64,000 nt of DNA from Algisphaera sp039180025 (GCA_039180025.1 JBCDDZ010000003.1:57057-121056), one strand, 5' to 3'; counted from the stretch's first letter, positions 20,416 through 28,702 are shown. Notes: generated by a model from the letters alone, not told the origin. Program-made: numbers and translations.

Positions 20416-21189
20416 ATGTCAGAGCCCTTCGAACGTCCGGATAGGCCCCGCGTCCTGGTCGCGGTGCCGGTCTACAACGAGCAGAAATACATCCAGAACG
20501 TGATCGCCAAGATCGCGGAATTCGCGAGCGACGACGTGCTGGTCATCGACGACGGCTCGACCGATTACACCCCGATGCTGCTCGCGATGCAGCCGGTGGA
20601 CGTGATCCGGCACAAGACTAACCTGGGCTACGGCCGGGCGATCCGGGACGCCTTCCGCTGGGCCCAGACCTACGGCTACGACTGGCTGATTACCATGGAT
20701 TGCGACGAGCAGCACGAGCCCGAGGCGCTCCCGGCGTTCGAGCACGCGATCCTGCAGGACGACGCGGACGTTATTTCCGGCAGCCGATACCTCCTCGACG
20801 CCCCCGATTCCCAAAAACCCCCCGCGGACCGCCGGCGGATCAACCAGACGATCACCGGCTGGGTGAACCACCACCTGGACCTCGCGATCACCGACGCGTT
20901 TTGCGGCTACAAGGCCTACCGCGTCACCGCGCTGGCGGACCTGAACCTCTGCGTCGACGGCTACGCGATCCCGCTCCAGTTCTGGGTCCAGCACGCCGCG
21001 GCGCAGCACCGGGTTAAAGAGCTGCCCATCAAACTGATCTACAACGACCCCAACCGCTCGTTCGGCGGCCCGCTCGACGACGCGGACCGGCGGCTGGCCC
21101 ACTACCGCGAGGTCTTCGACCGCGAGCTGGCGAAGCACGGCGAGCGGTTCACGCCCCGCGCCGACCCCGCCGCCGCGGCCGTGTCCTGA
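20416..21189 (+). CDS. Family 2 glycosyltransferase
   Basis: A 257-residue GT-A fold enzyme without membrane helices. It has the nucleotide-sugar binding start VLVAVPVYNE (about residues 14-23), VIDDGSTDYT (about 50-59), NLGYGRAIRDAF, and the acidic metal-binding stretch MDCDEQHEP near residue 95. It is closest in pattern to the dolichol/undecaprenyl-phosphate sugar transferase group (DPM1-like), which load a sugar from a nucleotide donor onto a lipid carrier. Donor and acceptor are unknown. The next gene starts 23 bases downstream, so the two may share a transcript. Confidence 0.9.
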   Translation: MSEPFERPDRPRVLVAVPVYNEQKYIQNVIAKIAEFASDDVLVIDDGSTDYTPMLLAMQPVDVIRHKTNLGYGRAIRDAFRWAQTYGYDWLITMDCDEQHEPEALPAFEHAILQDDADVISGSRYLLDAPDSQKPPADRRRINQTITGWVNHHLDLAITDAFCGYKAYRVTALADLNLCVDGYAIPLQFWVQHAAAQHRVKELPIKLIYNDPNRSFGGPLDDADRRLAHYREVFDRELAKHGERFTPRADPAAAAVS

Positions 21190-21212
21190 CCCCTGACCGG
21201 GCCCTTGTTGCC

Positions 21213-22541
21213 ATGCAGACCCGCGTCGAACCCCCGCTCGAAGCCTGGCCCCGGCCGACCGCCCGCAAGCCGATCTGGACCGGGCACCAGGTGTCTTTCT
21301 TCCATCCGGGCATCGTCGCGAAATACCTCGCGGCGCAGGCGGTCTCGGCCCGGTCGGAGATCCCCTTCCACAACATCGTGGTCGACCAGGACGTCTACGA
21401 CCCGCTGACGCTGCGCTGGCCCCAGCGGCACCCGGACCACCCGGACCGTCTGACGGTTGAACGGTTGACGCTCGGCCCGGTGGTCCCGGACGTGCCCGTG
21501 GGGATGCAGCCGGCGGTCGAGGCCGAAAGCATGATCGCCCGGGTCGGGGCGATGCCGGCCGGGCTCGCGATCGATCGCGAACGGCTGGTCGCGGCGCTGC
21601 GGCACTCGGACCGCGATGCGGCTTCGCTGGCCTTCCAGATGGACCGGGTCTTGCGGCGTCTCCTGCCGGGCTACGCCGCGGCGGAGCCTTCGGCCTTTGC
21701 CAGCGCGCTGCTGCGACCCGAAGCGGGCCTTCTCGATCGGCTGCTCCGGGACGCCCCGCGCTGCGCGAAGCTCTACAACGAGGCGGTGCGGCAGCACGCC
21801 GCGGCGGGGATGTCGGCGCTGAGTGTCGAGCCGTACCGGGTCGAGGCGCCGTTGTGGGCGCTGCGCTGGATGGAGCCGCGCGAACGGGTCTACGTGGACC
21901 TCGCGGATTCCGAGCCGCTGTTTACGACGGACGCCGGCGAGCCGATCGACCCCGCGGACGAGGGGGTCGTCCTCGCGCCGCGGGCGCTGCTGATGACCGC
22001 TCTGCTCCGCCGGCCGGACCGCTGCGGCCTGTTTATCCACGGCACCGGCGGGTGGGCGTACGACCGGATCACCGAAGCATGGTGGGCCCGGTGGCGGGGC
22101 GAGACGCTCGCGCCGATGGCGGTGGTCACGGCGGACGCACGTTTGGAATTCGACGCGCCCACGGCGTCGCCCCGCGATCTGGAGCGGGCGGTGTGGTGGG
22201 CCCACCACCTGCCGCACAACCTCGACCGGGAGTTGGGGCTGACCGGCTCGCCGGCGCGGGAGAAACAAGCGCTGCTCGACCAGATGGACGACGACCGGGA
22301 TCCCCGGCGTCGCCGGGCGGCGTTCGAGGTGATCCACCAGATCAATCGGCAGTTGGCGGACGCGCACCCCGAGGCGTTGGCCGCGGCCCGCCGTCGGCTG
22401 GACCGGGCCCGGGCCGGCGTCGTCAATGCCCGGGTCACCCGGAAGCGGGATTGGCCGTTTCTGCTCTACCCGGCCGAGGCGGCCGCGGGTTGGTCCCGGC
22501 GGTTCGCGCTGGCGCTGCCCCAAGAGGTCCGGCCGTGCTGA
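21213..22541 (+). CDS. Unknown protein, faintly BshC-like
   Basis: A 442-residue soluble protein rich in Arg and Ala. I do not recognise it with certainty. The N-terminal WTGHQVSFFHPGIVAKYLAA block, the position of the PRALLMTALLR segment in the middle (about residues 252-262) and the following FIHGTGGWAYDR resemble the order of conserved blocks in BshC, the cysteine-adding enzyme of bacillithiol synthesis. No other bshA or bshB gene is nearby, and the usual BshC glycine pattern is altered. It follows a GT2 gene by 23 bases. The coding assignment is firm because of length and consistent codon use. The BshC link is a guess. Confidence 0.75.
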   Translation: MQTRVEPPLEAWPRPTARKPIWTGHQVSFFHPGIVAKYLAAQAVSARSEIPFHNIVVDQDVYDPLTLRWPQRHPDHPDRLTVERLTLGPVVPDVPVGMQPAVEAESMIARVGAMPAGLAIDRERLVAALRHSDRDAASLAFQMDRVLRRLLPGYAAAEPSAFASALLRPEAGLLDRLLRDAPRCAKLYNEAVRQHAAAGMSALSVEPYRVEAPLWALRWMEPRERVYVDLADSEPLFTTDAGEPIDPADEGVVLAPRALLMTALLRRPDRCGLFIHGTGGWAYDRITEAWWARWRGETLAPMAVVTADARLEFDAPTASPRDLERAVWWAHHLPHNLDRELGLTGSPAREKQALLDQMDDDRDPRRRRAAFEVIHQINRQLADAHPEALAAARRRLDRARAGVVNARVTRKRDWPFLLYPAEAAAGWSRRFALALPQEVRPC

Positions 22542-22573
22542 TTTACGGATCGCCCGCCGACGCCCCGAAGCTG

Positions 22574-22614
22574 AAAAAGCTCCGCACCTCGTGTTCCCAC
22601 ACGGTATGCGGAGC
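22574..22614 (-). terminator. Orphan intrinsic terminator facing the minus strand
   Basis: Reading the minus strand, an 8-bp stem (GCTCCGCA with TGCGGAGC) carries an inner 5-bp CGTGT/ACACG stem and is followed directly by five T. This is a good rho-independent terminator, but no minus-strand protein gene precedes it; the neighbours on both sides run rightward. It could end a small antisense or regulatory RNA that begins at about 22.6-22.8 kb. Confidence 0.5.
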
Positions 22615-22620
22615 GTATTG

Positions 22621-22710
22621 CCCCCCGGCCCCCCCGGACCCCCCCCGGAACCTCTCCGGAACCTCTCCGGAACCCCTGCCCCCGGAACCCCTGGAACCGG
22701 ACATCCCGGA
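22621..22710. repeat. Intergenic CCGGAACC repeat array before larB
   Basis: Several copies of CTCCGGAACCT and CCCCGGAACCCC follow each other with a period of about 11-12 bases between the BshC-like gene and larB. This is the reverse complement of the GGTTCCGGGGG unit found elsewhere in the window. Confidence 0.65.
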
Positions 22711-22792
22711 TGCCTCGATCCCCTCGGAAGGGCGGTCGACACACTAATGTACGGATTGTGGACGGATACTCCGCGTTGCAGGTGACACCTTT

Positions 22793-23563
22793 ATGACACC
22801 CTCTGAGAAAAACAATGCGTCGCCCGCCGGCACCCCGGGGGCTTCCGGGGCGGACGGAGAACCCTTGGCGGATTTCGCCACGCTCGATTACGACCGGGCC
22901 CGCCGATGCGGGTACGGCGAGGTGATCTATGCGGCGGGCAAGCAGCCCGACGAAGTGGTGGCGATCGCCCGGCAGCTTCTGGAGGCGGGGCAGCCCGCGG
23001 TGCTCGCGACCCGGACGTCGCCGGAGCAGGCGATGGCGATGCGGGAGGCGCTGGGCGGGGCGTGGCCGATCTCGGTGTCGGCGCGGGGCGGGGCGGTGGT
23101 GCTCGGCACACCGGTGCGGCAGTCGGCGGTGCCGATCCCGATCGTGACGGCCGGGACCAGCGACCTTCCGGTGGCGGAGGAGGCGGCGGCGACCTGCCGG
23201 GCGCTGGGCCACGTGCCGCACCCGATTCAGGACGTCGGCGTGGCGGGGCTGCACCGGGTGCTGGCGCGGCGGGACGAGCTCGCCGCGGGCCGGTGCGTGG
23301 TGGTCGTGGCGGGGATGGAGGGGGCGCTGCCCAGTGTGGTCGGCGGGCTGGTGGACGTGCCGGTGATCGCGGTGCCCACAAGCGTGGGGTACGGGGCGAG
23401 TTTCGGCGGGCTGTCGGCGCTCTTGGGGATGCTTAATTCCTGCGCTTCGGGGGTCACGGTGGTCAATATCGACAACGGCTTCGGGGCGGGTTACGCGGCC
23501 TGCCAGATCAACCGCGTGGCGGAACGCGCCGCGCGGGAAGGGACGCCCGATGACCCGGCGTGA
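22793..23563 (+). CDS. larB: LarB: nickel-pincer cofactor biosynthesis carboxylase
   Basis: A 256-residue protein of the PurE-like LarB family. LarB carboxylates and hydrolyses nicotinic acid adenine dinucleotide, the first step toward the nickel-pincer nucleotide used by lactate racemase-type enzymes. Diagnostic stretches are TAGTSDLPVAEEA, VAVPTSVGYGASFGG and SGVTVVNIDNGFGAGY in the C-terminal PurE-like half. A ~30-residue Ser/Gly/Pro-rich N-terminal extension precedes the family domain. It overlaps nnrD by 14 bases. The partners larC and larE are not in the window, so cofactor synthesis must be completed elsewhere or LarB does another job here. Confidence 0.93.
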   Translation: MTPSEKNNASPAGTPGASGADGEPLADFATLDYDRARRCGYGEVIYAAGKQPDEVVAIARQLLEAGQPAVLATRTSPEQAMAMREALGGAWPISVSARGGAVVLGTPVRQSAVPIPIVTAGTSDLPVAEEAAATCRALGHVPHPIQDVGVAGLHRVLARRDELAAGRCVVVVAGMEGALPSVVGGLVDVPVIAVPTSVGYGASFGGLSALLGMLNSCASGVTVVNIDNGFGAGYAACQINRVAERAAREGTPDDPA

Positions 23564-24467
23564 CCTCGCGTGGATCGAGCGGGTGCCGCCCTGCCCCGAC
23601 CGGCCCGGGGCCGGACACAAGGGGACGTTCGGCACGGTGGTGGTGGTCGGCGGCAGCGGGCTGATGGTCGGGGCCCCAGCCCTCTGCGCGACCGCGGCGC
23701 TGCGCAGCGGCGCGGGGTTGGTGAAAGTCGCGGGTGAGCTGCCCTGGCTACGCGATGTGCTCACGCTGCAGGCGAGCGCCACGGGCCTCGAACGCCACCA
23801 GCTCCATGCCGCCGGCGAGGACGAAGAGGCGGTGCTGGCGGTCGGGCCGGGGCTGGGGGTCACGCCCGAAACCGAGGAGCTGGTCCGGCGACTTATCGAC
23901 GGGCAGCGTTCGGTGGTGTGGGACGCGGACGGGTTGAATCTGCTTGCCCGCGTCGGCACGATGGGTCGGCGAGACGATCCACGCACGGCCTCGGCGGAGT
24001 GGGTGCTGACCCCGCACCCGGGTGAGTTTCGGCGGCTGGCCGAGGCGTTCGGGGTCGCGGGGGATCCGACCGATCCGGAGGAACGCCCCGCGGCCGCGGC
24101 GGGCCTGGCGGCGGCGACGGCGGGGGTGGTGGTGCTCAAGGGGCGGCACACCGTGGTCACCGACGGCCGGCGGGCTTACCGCAACTTGACGGGAAGTCCT
24201 GCGCTGGCGACTGCCGGGACGGGCGACGTGTTGACGGGGTTGATCGCCGGGCTGATGGCGCAGGGGCTGCCGGGTTTCGAGGCCGCGGTGTTGGGGGCGT
24301 ATCTGCACGGCGACGCGGGGGACCATTGGGCCCGGCGTCACGGCGGTTCGGGGCTGTTGGCGATGGACTTGGCCCACGCACTCCCCGAGGCGTTTGAGCG
24401 CTGCCGGGCCAGGGGGCGGGAAGGCAGCGGTTCCGGTGGCGGTTTCGGGGGTAATTCCGAGGGGTAA
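23550..24467 (+). CDS. nnrD: ADP-dependent NAD(P)H-hydrate dehydratase (NnrD)
   Basis: A 305-residue protein of the YjeF C-terminal/ribokinase-like family. It removes water from the damaged S-form of NAD(P)H hydrate at the expense of ADP. Motifs include GTVVVVGGSG near the N terminus, AVGPGLG in the middle and TAGTGDVLTG with the catalytic Asp near residue 229. The epimerase half (NnrE) that is often fused to it is absent. The ATG at 23550 lies inside the end of larB. The last ~15 residues are Gly/Ser-rich and are encoded by a 12-bp repeat array that runs across the stop codon, so the original C terminus has probably been replaced. Confidence 0.94.
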   Translation: MTRRDLAWIERVPPCPDRPGAGHKGTFGTVVVVGGSGLMVGAPALCATAALRSGAGLVKVAGELPWLRDVLTLQASATGLERHQLHAAGEDEEAVLAVGPGLGVTPETEELVRRLIDGQRSVVWDADGLNLLARVGTMGRRDDPRTASAEWVLTPHPGEFRRLAEAFGVAGDPTDPEERPAAAAGLAAATAGVVVLKGRHTVVTDGRRAYRNLTGSPALATAGTGDVLTGLIAGLMAQGLPGFEAAVLGAYLHGDAGDHWARRHGGSGLLAMDLAHALPEAFERCRARGREGSGSGGGFGGNSEG

Positions 24468-24520
24468 ACCGGGGGAGCATCCGAGGGGCGGGGGCGGTTC
24501 CGGGGGCGGTTCGGGTCCCG
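24428..24520. repeat. 12-bp GGTTCCGGGGG repeat spanning the nnrD stop codon
   Basis: The units CGGTTCCGGTGG, CGGTTTCGGGGG and TAATTCCGAGGG follow in phase, with further GGGGGCGGTTCCGGGGGC units after the stop. The array supplies the last coding residues of nnrD and its stop codon, then continues into the spacer. Confidence 0.7.
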
Positions 24521-24571
24521 TTGTAGTGAGGTCTTAGTCCTGGTGCCGCATGCGAGCCGCGACGCGTGGGC

Positions 24572-24823
24572 TTAGTGTCGGAACCTTTTGCCGAAGCCAG
24601 CCGGCCGATTGACGCGGTGACGGTCGAGCACTTTTCGTTTGCGCGACACGTGGGCTTTCTCCGGCGTGTCGTATGCGTCGGCCTCGACGGTGGCGGCGTG
24701 GGCGGAGGCGGTGTCGGGGCCGACCGAGGCGGAGTGCGGCTGGGTGGCACAGCCGGCGGCGAATAAGCCGGCACCGATTAAAACCAGCCAGAGCGAAGAA
24801 CGTTTAGAAGCAAAGTGTTTCAT
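24572..24823 (-). CDS. Small putative lipoprotein
   Basis: An 83-residue protein starting at the ATG at 24823. A basic start and a hydrophobic stretch (LWLVLIGAGLFAAGC) end at a Cys near residue 24 that fits a lipid-attachment site, although the residue at -3 is Ala rather than the preferred Leu. The mature part is short, polar and ends in a basic Arg/Lys-rich tail. No function can be assigned. The frame extends upstream to 24862, but the longer start would put 13 extra residues before the signal peptide. The neighbours are convergent nnrD on one side and a leftward exported protein on the other. Confidence 0.65.
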   Translation of the reverse strand: MKHFASKRSSLWLVLIGAGLFAAGCATQPHSASVGPDTASAHAATVEADAYDTPEKAHVSRKRKVLDRHRVNRPAGFGKRFRH

Positions 24824-24976
24824 GATACGGGTACAACCCGCGGCGGCCGGAATTGATTCCATCGCGTGTTCGATACGTTGTTTTGGGTTGTACGGGCCGA
24901 GAGGCGGTTGACCCTTGAACGGTGCAGCAAGGCCAAATTGGCCGTGGGGAGGCCGCGGCGGAGGGGATGTGGAGCC

Positions 24977-26779
24977 TTACTGATCGAGTTGTTTCCTGAG
25001 TTCGCGGAGGAGGTCTTTGATCTGCGGGAGGGGCGGCCCCCACTCGATACCGCGAGCCAGGGCGGTGCCGGGGCCGAGCAGTTCAGCGGCGGGGAACGGG
25101 GTGCGTCCGTCGAAGTACCAGCCGTCGTCGTCGATCCAGGCGATGGCGTCGGCGGGCTCGAGGTAGGGCCGTAGCTGGCCGAGGGGGGGCAGGGCGGGCG
25201 GCATGGGTCGGCCCGAGACCGCCGAGGCCGAGCCGGTGACGGCCCGCTCGAGCGCGACCAGGTTGGGGTAGTTCTGGGACGCGGTGCGGGGCAGGTCGGT
25301 CCAGGTGAGCGCGGTGAGCCGGCGGGTGCCGATGCGCTCGACCAGCGCGGCGAATGGATCGCGGTTTTGGATCGAGCCGGGGGTCTCGCGTCGCTGAATC
25401 GCCGCGAGGACCGACTGGGGGTAGAGCCCGGCGATCAGCCGGCCGTCGACGATGGCCCAGGTGGGCGCGGCCAGGGGTACGCCCAGGGTGTGCAGCGTGT
25501 GCGGCCCGTAGTCTTGGGTGTGGATGAGTAGCTGGTAGGGTTTGTCTGCCAAGCGGCGGGACCACGCGACGTTGCCGAGGAGTTGCAGGGCACGGAGCCC
25601 GCGGTCGACGCCTTCGGGGTCGCGGAGGATGCTTTCGAACGTGATCCCCAGCGGCGAATCGCCGACGGCTTCGGGGTCGAGGTAGGCGGTCCACGCGGTG
25701 CCGAGCCCGCGGATGAGCTGCTGCTCCAGATCGAGTCCTAGCGCGCCGCTCGCCGAAGCGAGGGCCTGCTCGAACCGGTCGGCGGTTTCGGGGCCCGCGG
25801 CGCCGGCCGCGTCGCGGGCCAGATCCATGAGCATGCCCGGGTCCAGCGAGAAAGTGGTGGTCCAGGTAGCGGTGCGCGGCGGCAGGGACAAGGCGTCGGC
25901 GGTGAGGGCGGGGGCTTCGAGCAGCTTGCCGAGCCCGGCCCGTGGCGCGGGGGCGGCGAGGTGAGCCTGGGTGCGCCAGCCGCGGCCGTCGAACCCGGCG
26001 GTGGCGACCGCGGCGCCGAGCCGGTCGAGCTGTAAGGCATTGAGGATGGCTTCGATCTGCCGGCTGCGTACGGGTTCGACGCCGCGCAGCAGCCGCTCGC
26101 GCAGCACGGGAGCCAGCGCGGCGGTGTCGAGGTAGAGGGCCAGCGGCCCGGGTCGGTCGAGCCCGGCCCAGGCGGTCTGGAAGCGTGGCGTGTTGGCCAG
26201 GGTTTCGGGTTCGGTTTCGGGGCCGGTGGCTGGGGCGGGCGGCGACGCCGGGTCGACGGCGGGCAGGTTGATGCGGAGGGTGATGACCGGCCCGTCGACG
26301 ACCAGTTGGGCGGGGCTCGGGGCGGACTCGACCAGGTGTTTGAGGCCCGAGAGCAGCGCTTCGCGGTCGTCGCCGCTGTCGGGGCTCCAGAGCAGGACCA
26401 GGCCGGGCGGGGGGCGGTGTGTGGGGTCGATGGGGGGGGGCGGGGCGGTGAAGTAGGCGGCGACTTCGCCGTGGACGCGGGGGAGCCAGAGGTTCTGGAT
26501 GTGGGGCAGGAGGGCGTTGAGGCGGGGGTGATCGAAGGCCCGTTGGAGCGCCGGCATCACGCTGCGCCACGCGGTGGTGAGACGGTCGGGGTCGGCCAGC
26601 TCGGCCACGCCGCGCAGGGTCGAGCCGGCGTAGGGTTCGGTCAGGGAGGCGGTGCCGGCCCAGCCGGCGTAAGCCACGGCGTCGGGGGGGACGTGTTCGA
26701 TCAGCGGCTGCGCGGGCGAAGCCGCCGGCAGGCACAGGGCGGCGGAGGCGATCAGTCGGCGGGCGGTGCGTAGCGGCAT
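24977..26779 (-). CDS. Exported protein of unknown function, 600 residues
   Basis: The protein begins with a signal peptide (RRLIASAALCLPAASPAQP, probable cleavage near residue 23). The remainder is mixed alpha/beta without transmembrane helices or catalytic motifs that I recognise. Repeated phrases such as DRPGPLALYLDTAAL and GLGTAWTAYLDPEAVG recall the exported DUF3352-like proteins of planctomycetes, which have no known function. It is preceded by a GC-rich 220-base spacer holding a GGGAACC repeat and a terminator for the next gene. Codon use is typical of the window. Confidence 0.85.
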   Translation of the reverse strand: MPLRTARRLIASAALCLPAASPAQPLIEHVPPDAVAYAGWAGTASLTEPYAGSTLRGVAELADPDRLTTAWRSVMPALQRAFDHPRLNALLPHIQNLWLPRVHGEVAAYFTAPPPPIDPTHRPPPGLVLLWSPDSGDDREALLSGLKHLVESAPSPAQLVVDGPVITLRINLPAVDPASPPAPATGPETEPETLANTPRFQTAWAGLDRPGPLALYLDTAALAPVLRERLLRGVEPVRSRQIEAILNALQLDRLGAAVATAGFDGRGWRTQAHLAAPAPRAGLGKLLEAPALTADALSLPPRTATWTTTFSLDPGMLMDLARDAAGAAGPETADRFEQALASASGALGLDLEQQLIRGLGTAWTAYLDPEAVGDSPLGITFESILRDPEGVDRGLRALQLLGNVAWSRRLADKPYQLLIHTQDYGPHTLHTLGVPLAAPTWAIVDGRLIAGLYPQSVLAAIQRRETPGSIQNRDPFAALVERIGTRRLTALTWTDLPRTASQNYPNLVALERAVTGSASAVSGRPMPPALPPLGQLRPYLEPADAIAWIDDDGWYFDGRTPFPAAELLGPGTALARGIEWGPPLPQIKDLLRELRKQLDQ

Positions 26780-26788
26780 GGGCGGGCT

Positions 26789-26820
26789 CGGGAACCGGGG
26801 GAACCGGGGGGATCGGGGGG
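26789..26820. repeat. GGGAACCGG repeat upstream of the 600-residue exported protein
   Basis: Three imperfect copies of GGGAACCGGGGG lie about ten bases upstream of the start codon at 26779. The repeat may overlap the promoter or leader of the leftward gene. Confidence 0.5.
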
Positions 26821-26899
26821 GAGCGGCGGCGTTGCGGCGCGCTGCTGGAGGTTTCTACGGCTTTTATCGGGCCCGGCATCAGTCGAGCGGTAAGAAATA

Positions 26900-26919
26900 G
26901 CCCCGCTCCGCGGCGGGGC
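26900..26919 (-). terminator. Probable terminator of the GGDEF gene
   Basis: A 7-bp perfect GC stem (GCCCCGC/GCGGGGC) with a 6-base loop is followed on the minus strand by TATTTCTT. It lies about 80 bases after the stop of the leftward diguanylate cyclase gene. Confidence 0.55.
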
Positions 26920-26999
26920 CGGGGCGGGTGGGCTGGTTCGGTCAAGTAGGTAAGGTGGCCGGGCCGGGTTGGGGCGATGCTGGGCGGAGCGGCGGCGGG

Positions 27000-27800
27000 T
27001 CAGGCGGCGATCACGCGGTCGCGGCCGGCGTGTTTGGCGCGGTAGAGCAGGCGGTCGGCGGCGACCACGACGGCGGAGGCCTGGGTCGGCGGATCGGGCT
27101 GCGCAGCGTTCGCCGGCTTGCCGCCGGTGGCCAGGCCGAGGCTGACCGTCACGACCGGACGGGCGGAGGGCTTATCTTCGGCGGGAGCGAGGGGGCGGGC
27201 GGGGTGCTCGATGGCCAGTTCGCGGACGGCGAGGCGGAGGCGTTCGGCCAGGTGGGTCGCGTCGGGGGTATCGAGTCCGGGGCAGAGGACGATCAGTTCT
27301 TCGCCGCCGTAGCGTCCCACGGCGTCGGATTTGCGGACGGCCTGCTGGACGGCCTGGGCGACGCGGATGAGGCATTGGTCGCCGGCGGGGTGTCCCAAGG
27401 CGTCGTTGAAGGCTTTGAAGTGGTCGACGTCGATCATGATGACGCTGTAGGGCCGGGAGCGGCCTTGAGCCACGGCGGTGGCGGCCAGGGCGTGTTCCTG
27501 GCCGAGCAGGGCTTCGAACGCCGCGCGGTTCAGGAGCCCGGTCATCGGGTCGAGCCGGCTGGCCTGAGAGAGGTCGAGGTTGAACCGCATCAGCTCGGCG
27601 GACAACTGTTCCACGGTGTCGTTGCGGTCGGCCAGGGCGCGGTTGTCTTCGCGGAGCTGGGCGATCTGGCGGCGGAGGCGGTGGACTTCGCGCTGGAGCC
27701 GTCGGCGCCGCCCGCCGTGGAGCATTTGGATACACCAACCCAGCAGCTTGGGCCCGAGGTGGGGGGACCGCGCGTGTTTTGTAGATAACCCCTTGGCCAT
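27000..27800 (-). CDS. GGDEF-domain diguanylate cyclase
   Basis: A 266-residue protein that should make cyclic di-GMP from two GTP. A basic N terminus is followed by a short coiled coil (about residues 30-75) and then the GGDEF domain, which starts with LDPMTGLLNR. The active-site motif is GGEEL, a functional variant. The product-inhibition site RKSD lies five residues before it. There is no membrane helix and no obvious sensor domain, so the coiled coil probably drives dimerisation. The ATG at 27800 is chosen; the frame is open to a TTG at 27839 with no ribosome-binding site. Confidence 0.92.
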   Translation of the reverse strand: MAKGLSTKHARSPHLGPKLLGWCIQMLHGGRRRRLQREVHRLRRQIAQLREDNRALADRNDTVEQLSAELMRFNLDLSQASRLDPMTGLLNRAAFEALLGQEHALAATAVAQGRSRPYSVIMIDVDHFKAFNDALGHPAGDQCLIRVAQAVQQAVRKSDAVGRYGGEELIVLCPGLDTPDATHLAERLRLAVRELAIEHPARPLAPAEDKPSARPVVTVSLGLATGGKPANAAQPDPPTQASAVVVAADRLLYRAKHAGRDRVIAA

Positions 27801-27902
27801 GGCGTCTGATCTTCTCTCTCGCGGGCGAACCCGGAACAAATAAGGTTCGCTAATTCATCGGCCATCTCATGGGATTACCTGAGGCCTATCGTGAGGAGCG
27901 AT

Positions 27903-27998
27903 ATGAAGGCTATGGCGGTGACGGCGATCGCGAACGGGTTGTTTTATAGATTGATTGGAAAGTGGTTTACGGTTTTTATGTTGTTCGTTTCGGCGTAA
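27903..27998 (+). CDS. Candidate 31-residue hydrophobic small protein
   Basis: ATG at 27903 is preceded at 4 bases by GAGGAG, one of the best ribosome-binding sites in the window. The 31-codon frame ends in TAA at 27996-27998. An intrinsic terminator with five T begins 7 bases later. The predicted peptide is basic in its first two thirds (Lys2, Arg16, Lys20) and ends in a hydrophobic FTVFMLFVSA segment, so it could insert into a membrane, in the manner of small stress proteins or type I toxins. Codons are more AT-rich than in neighbours. No homologue is recognised. The evidence is the site/frame/terminator combination, not similarity. Confidence 0.35.
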   Translation: MKAMAVTAIANGLFYRLIGKWFTVFMLFVSA

Positions 27999-28005
27999 CC
28001 AGGTG

Positions 28006-28036
28006 GATAGATGCGGGGCTTATCTATCGGGTTTTT
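28006..28036 (+). terminator. Intrinsic terminator after the 31-codon frame
   Basis: A 7-bp stem (GATAGAT/ATCTATC) with a 9-base loop is followed by GGG and five T. It points rightward and lies directly after the candidate small gene. Confidence 0.6.
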
Positions 28037-28209
28037 ACTAGGTATCTGGGTCGCGGTGCGGGCCAAGGATTTAGTTCCGGTTCAGGTTCGCGGATTTCTG
28101 GAACCCGGCGAGTTGCGGGGGGGCGGGGGTGCTTGGGTCGGCGACTCCGGGCTCGCACAGGTTGCGAGGGCGGAGCGGAATCTCGCGTGGGATGTTCTAT
28201 GATGCGTGG

Positions 28210-28644
28210 ATGAGTCCGAGGCAGATCTTGATCGGTGCGGGGGTGGTGGGTTTGACCGGGGTGTTGGCCGGGGCGTTCGGTGCGCACGGCCTGGCGTCGA
28301 GGGGGGTCAGTGCGGAGGCGCTGGGGTGGTGGGAGACGGGGGCGAGGTACCAGTTGGGCCACGCGGCGGTGCTGCTGGGCTGCGGGGTCTGGGCGGCGCG
28401 GACGGACCGCGGGGCGGGGGCTCAGCGTCGGCTGCTGGGGGTGGCGGCGTGGGCGTTTTTGCTGGGGGTGGCGGTGTTTGCCGGGACGCTGTACGCGATG
28501 ACGTTGGGGGCACCGCGGTGGCTGGGCGCGGTGACGCCGGTGGGCGGGCTGAGTCTGATGGTGGGGTGGGGGTTGCTGGCCGCGGCGGGGTGGTGGGAGC
28601 GGAAGGCGGAGCGTGGTGCTACGGATAACGATGCCGGGTCTTGA
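28210..28644 (+). CDS. DUF423 family membrane protein
   Basis: A 144-residue integral membrane protein with four predicted helices. It shows the family start LIGAGVVGLTGVLAGAFGAH and the later YQLGHAAVLL and GTLYAMTLG blocks. DUF423 (YgdD-like) proteins are small inner-membrane proteins whose function is not established. Start at the ATG at 28210; an alternative ATG at 28192 is also in frame, and neither has a clear ribosome-binding site. The gene points away from the GGDEF gene and converges on the ferredoxin gene. Confidence 0.88.
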   Translation: MSPRQILIGAGVVGLTGVLAGAFGAHGLASRGVSAEALGWWETGARYQLGHAAVLLGCGVWAARTDRGAGAQRRLLGVAAWAFLLGVAVFAGTLYAMTLGAPRWLGAVTPVGGLSLMVGWGLLAAAGWWERKAERGATDNDAGS

Positions 28645-28702
28645 GGTCAACGCGGGCCGGGGTTGAGGCCGGTGGCGACGCGATGCGGGGCGGACGGGCC
28701 GG

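Larger units (their letters stand above)
27801..28209. other. 409-base spacer between divergent GGDEF and DUF423 genes
   Basis: It contains the promoters of both flanking genes, a candidate 31-codon gene with ribosome-binding site (27903-27998) and an intrinsic terminator (28006-28036). The segment at about 27.9-28.05 kb is visibly richer in A+T than the rest of the neighbourhood. Confidence 0.6.

Noticed and set aside
27962..28213. 83-codon open frame in the GGDEF-DUF423 spacer
   Set aside because: It runs across the terminator hairpin and the DUF423 start, lacks a ribosome-binding site and has a Gly/Arg-rich second half typical of chance frames.
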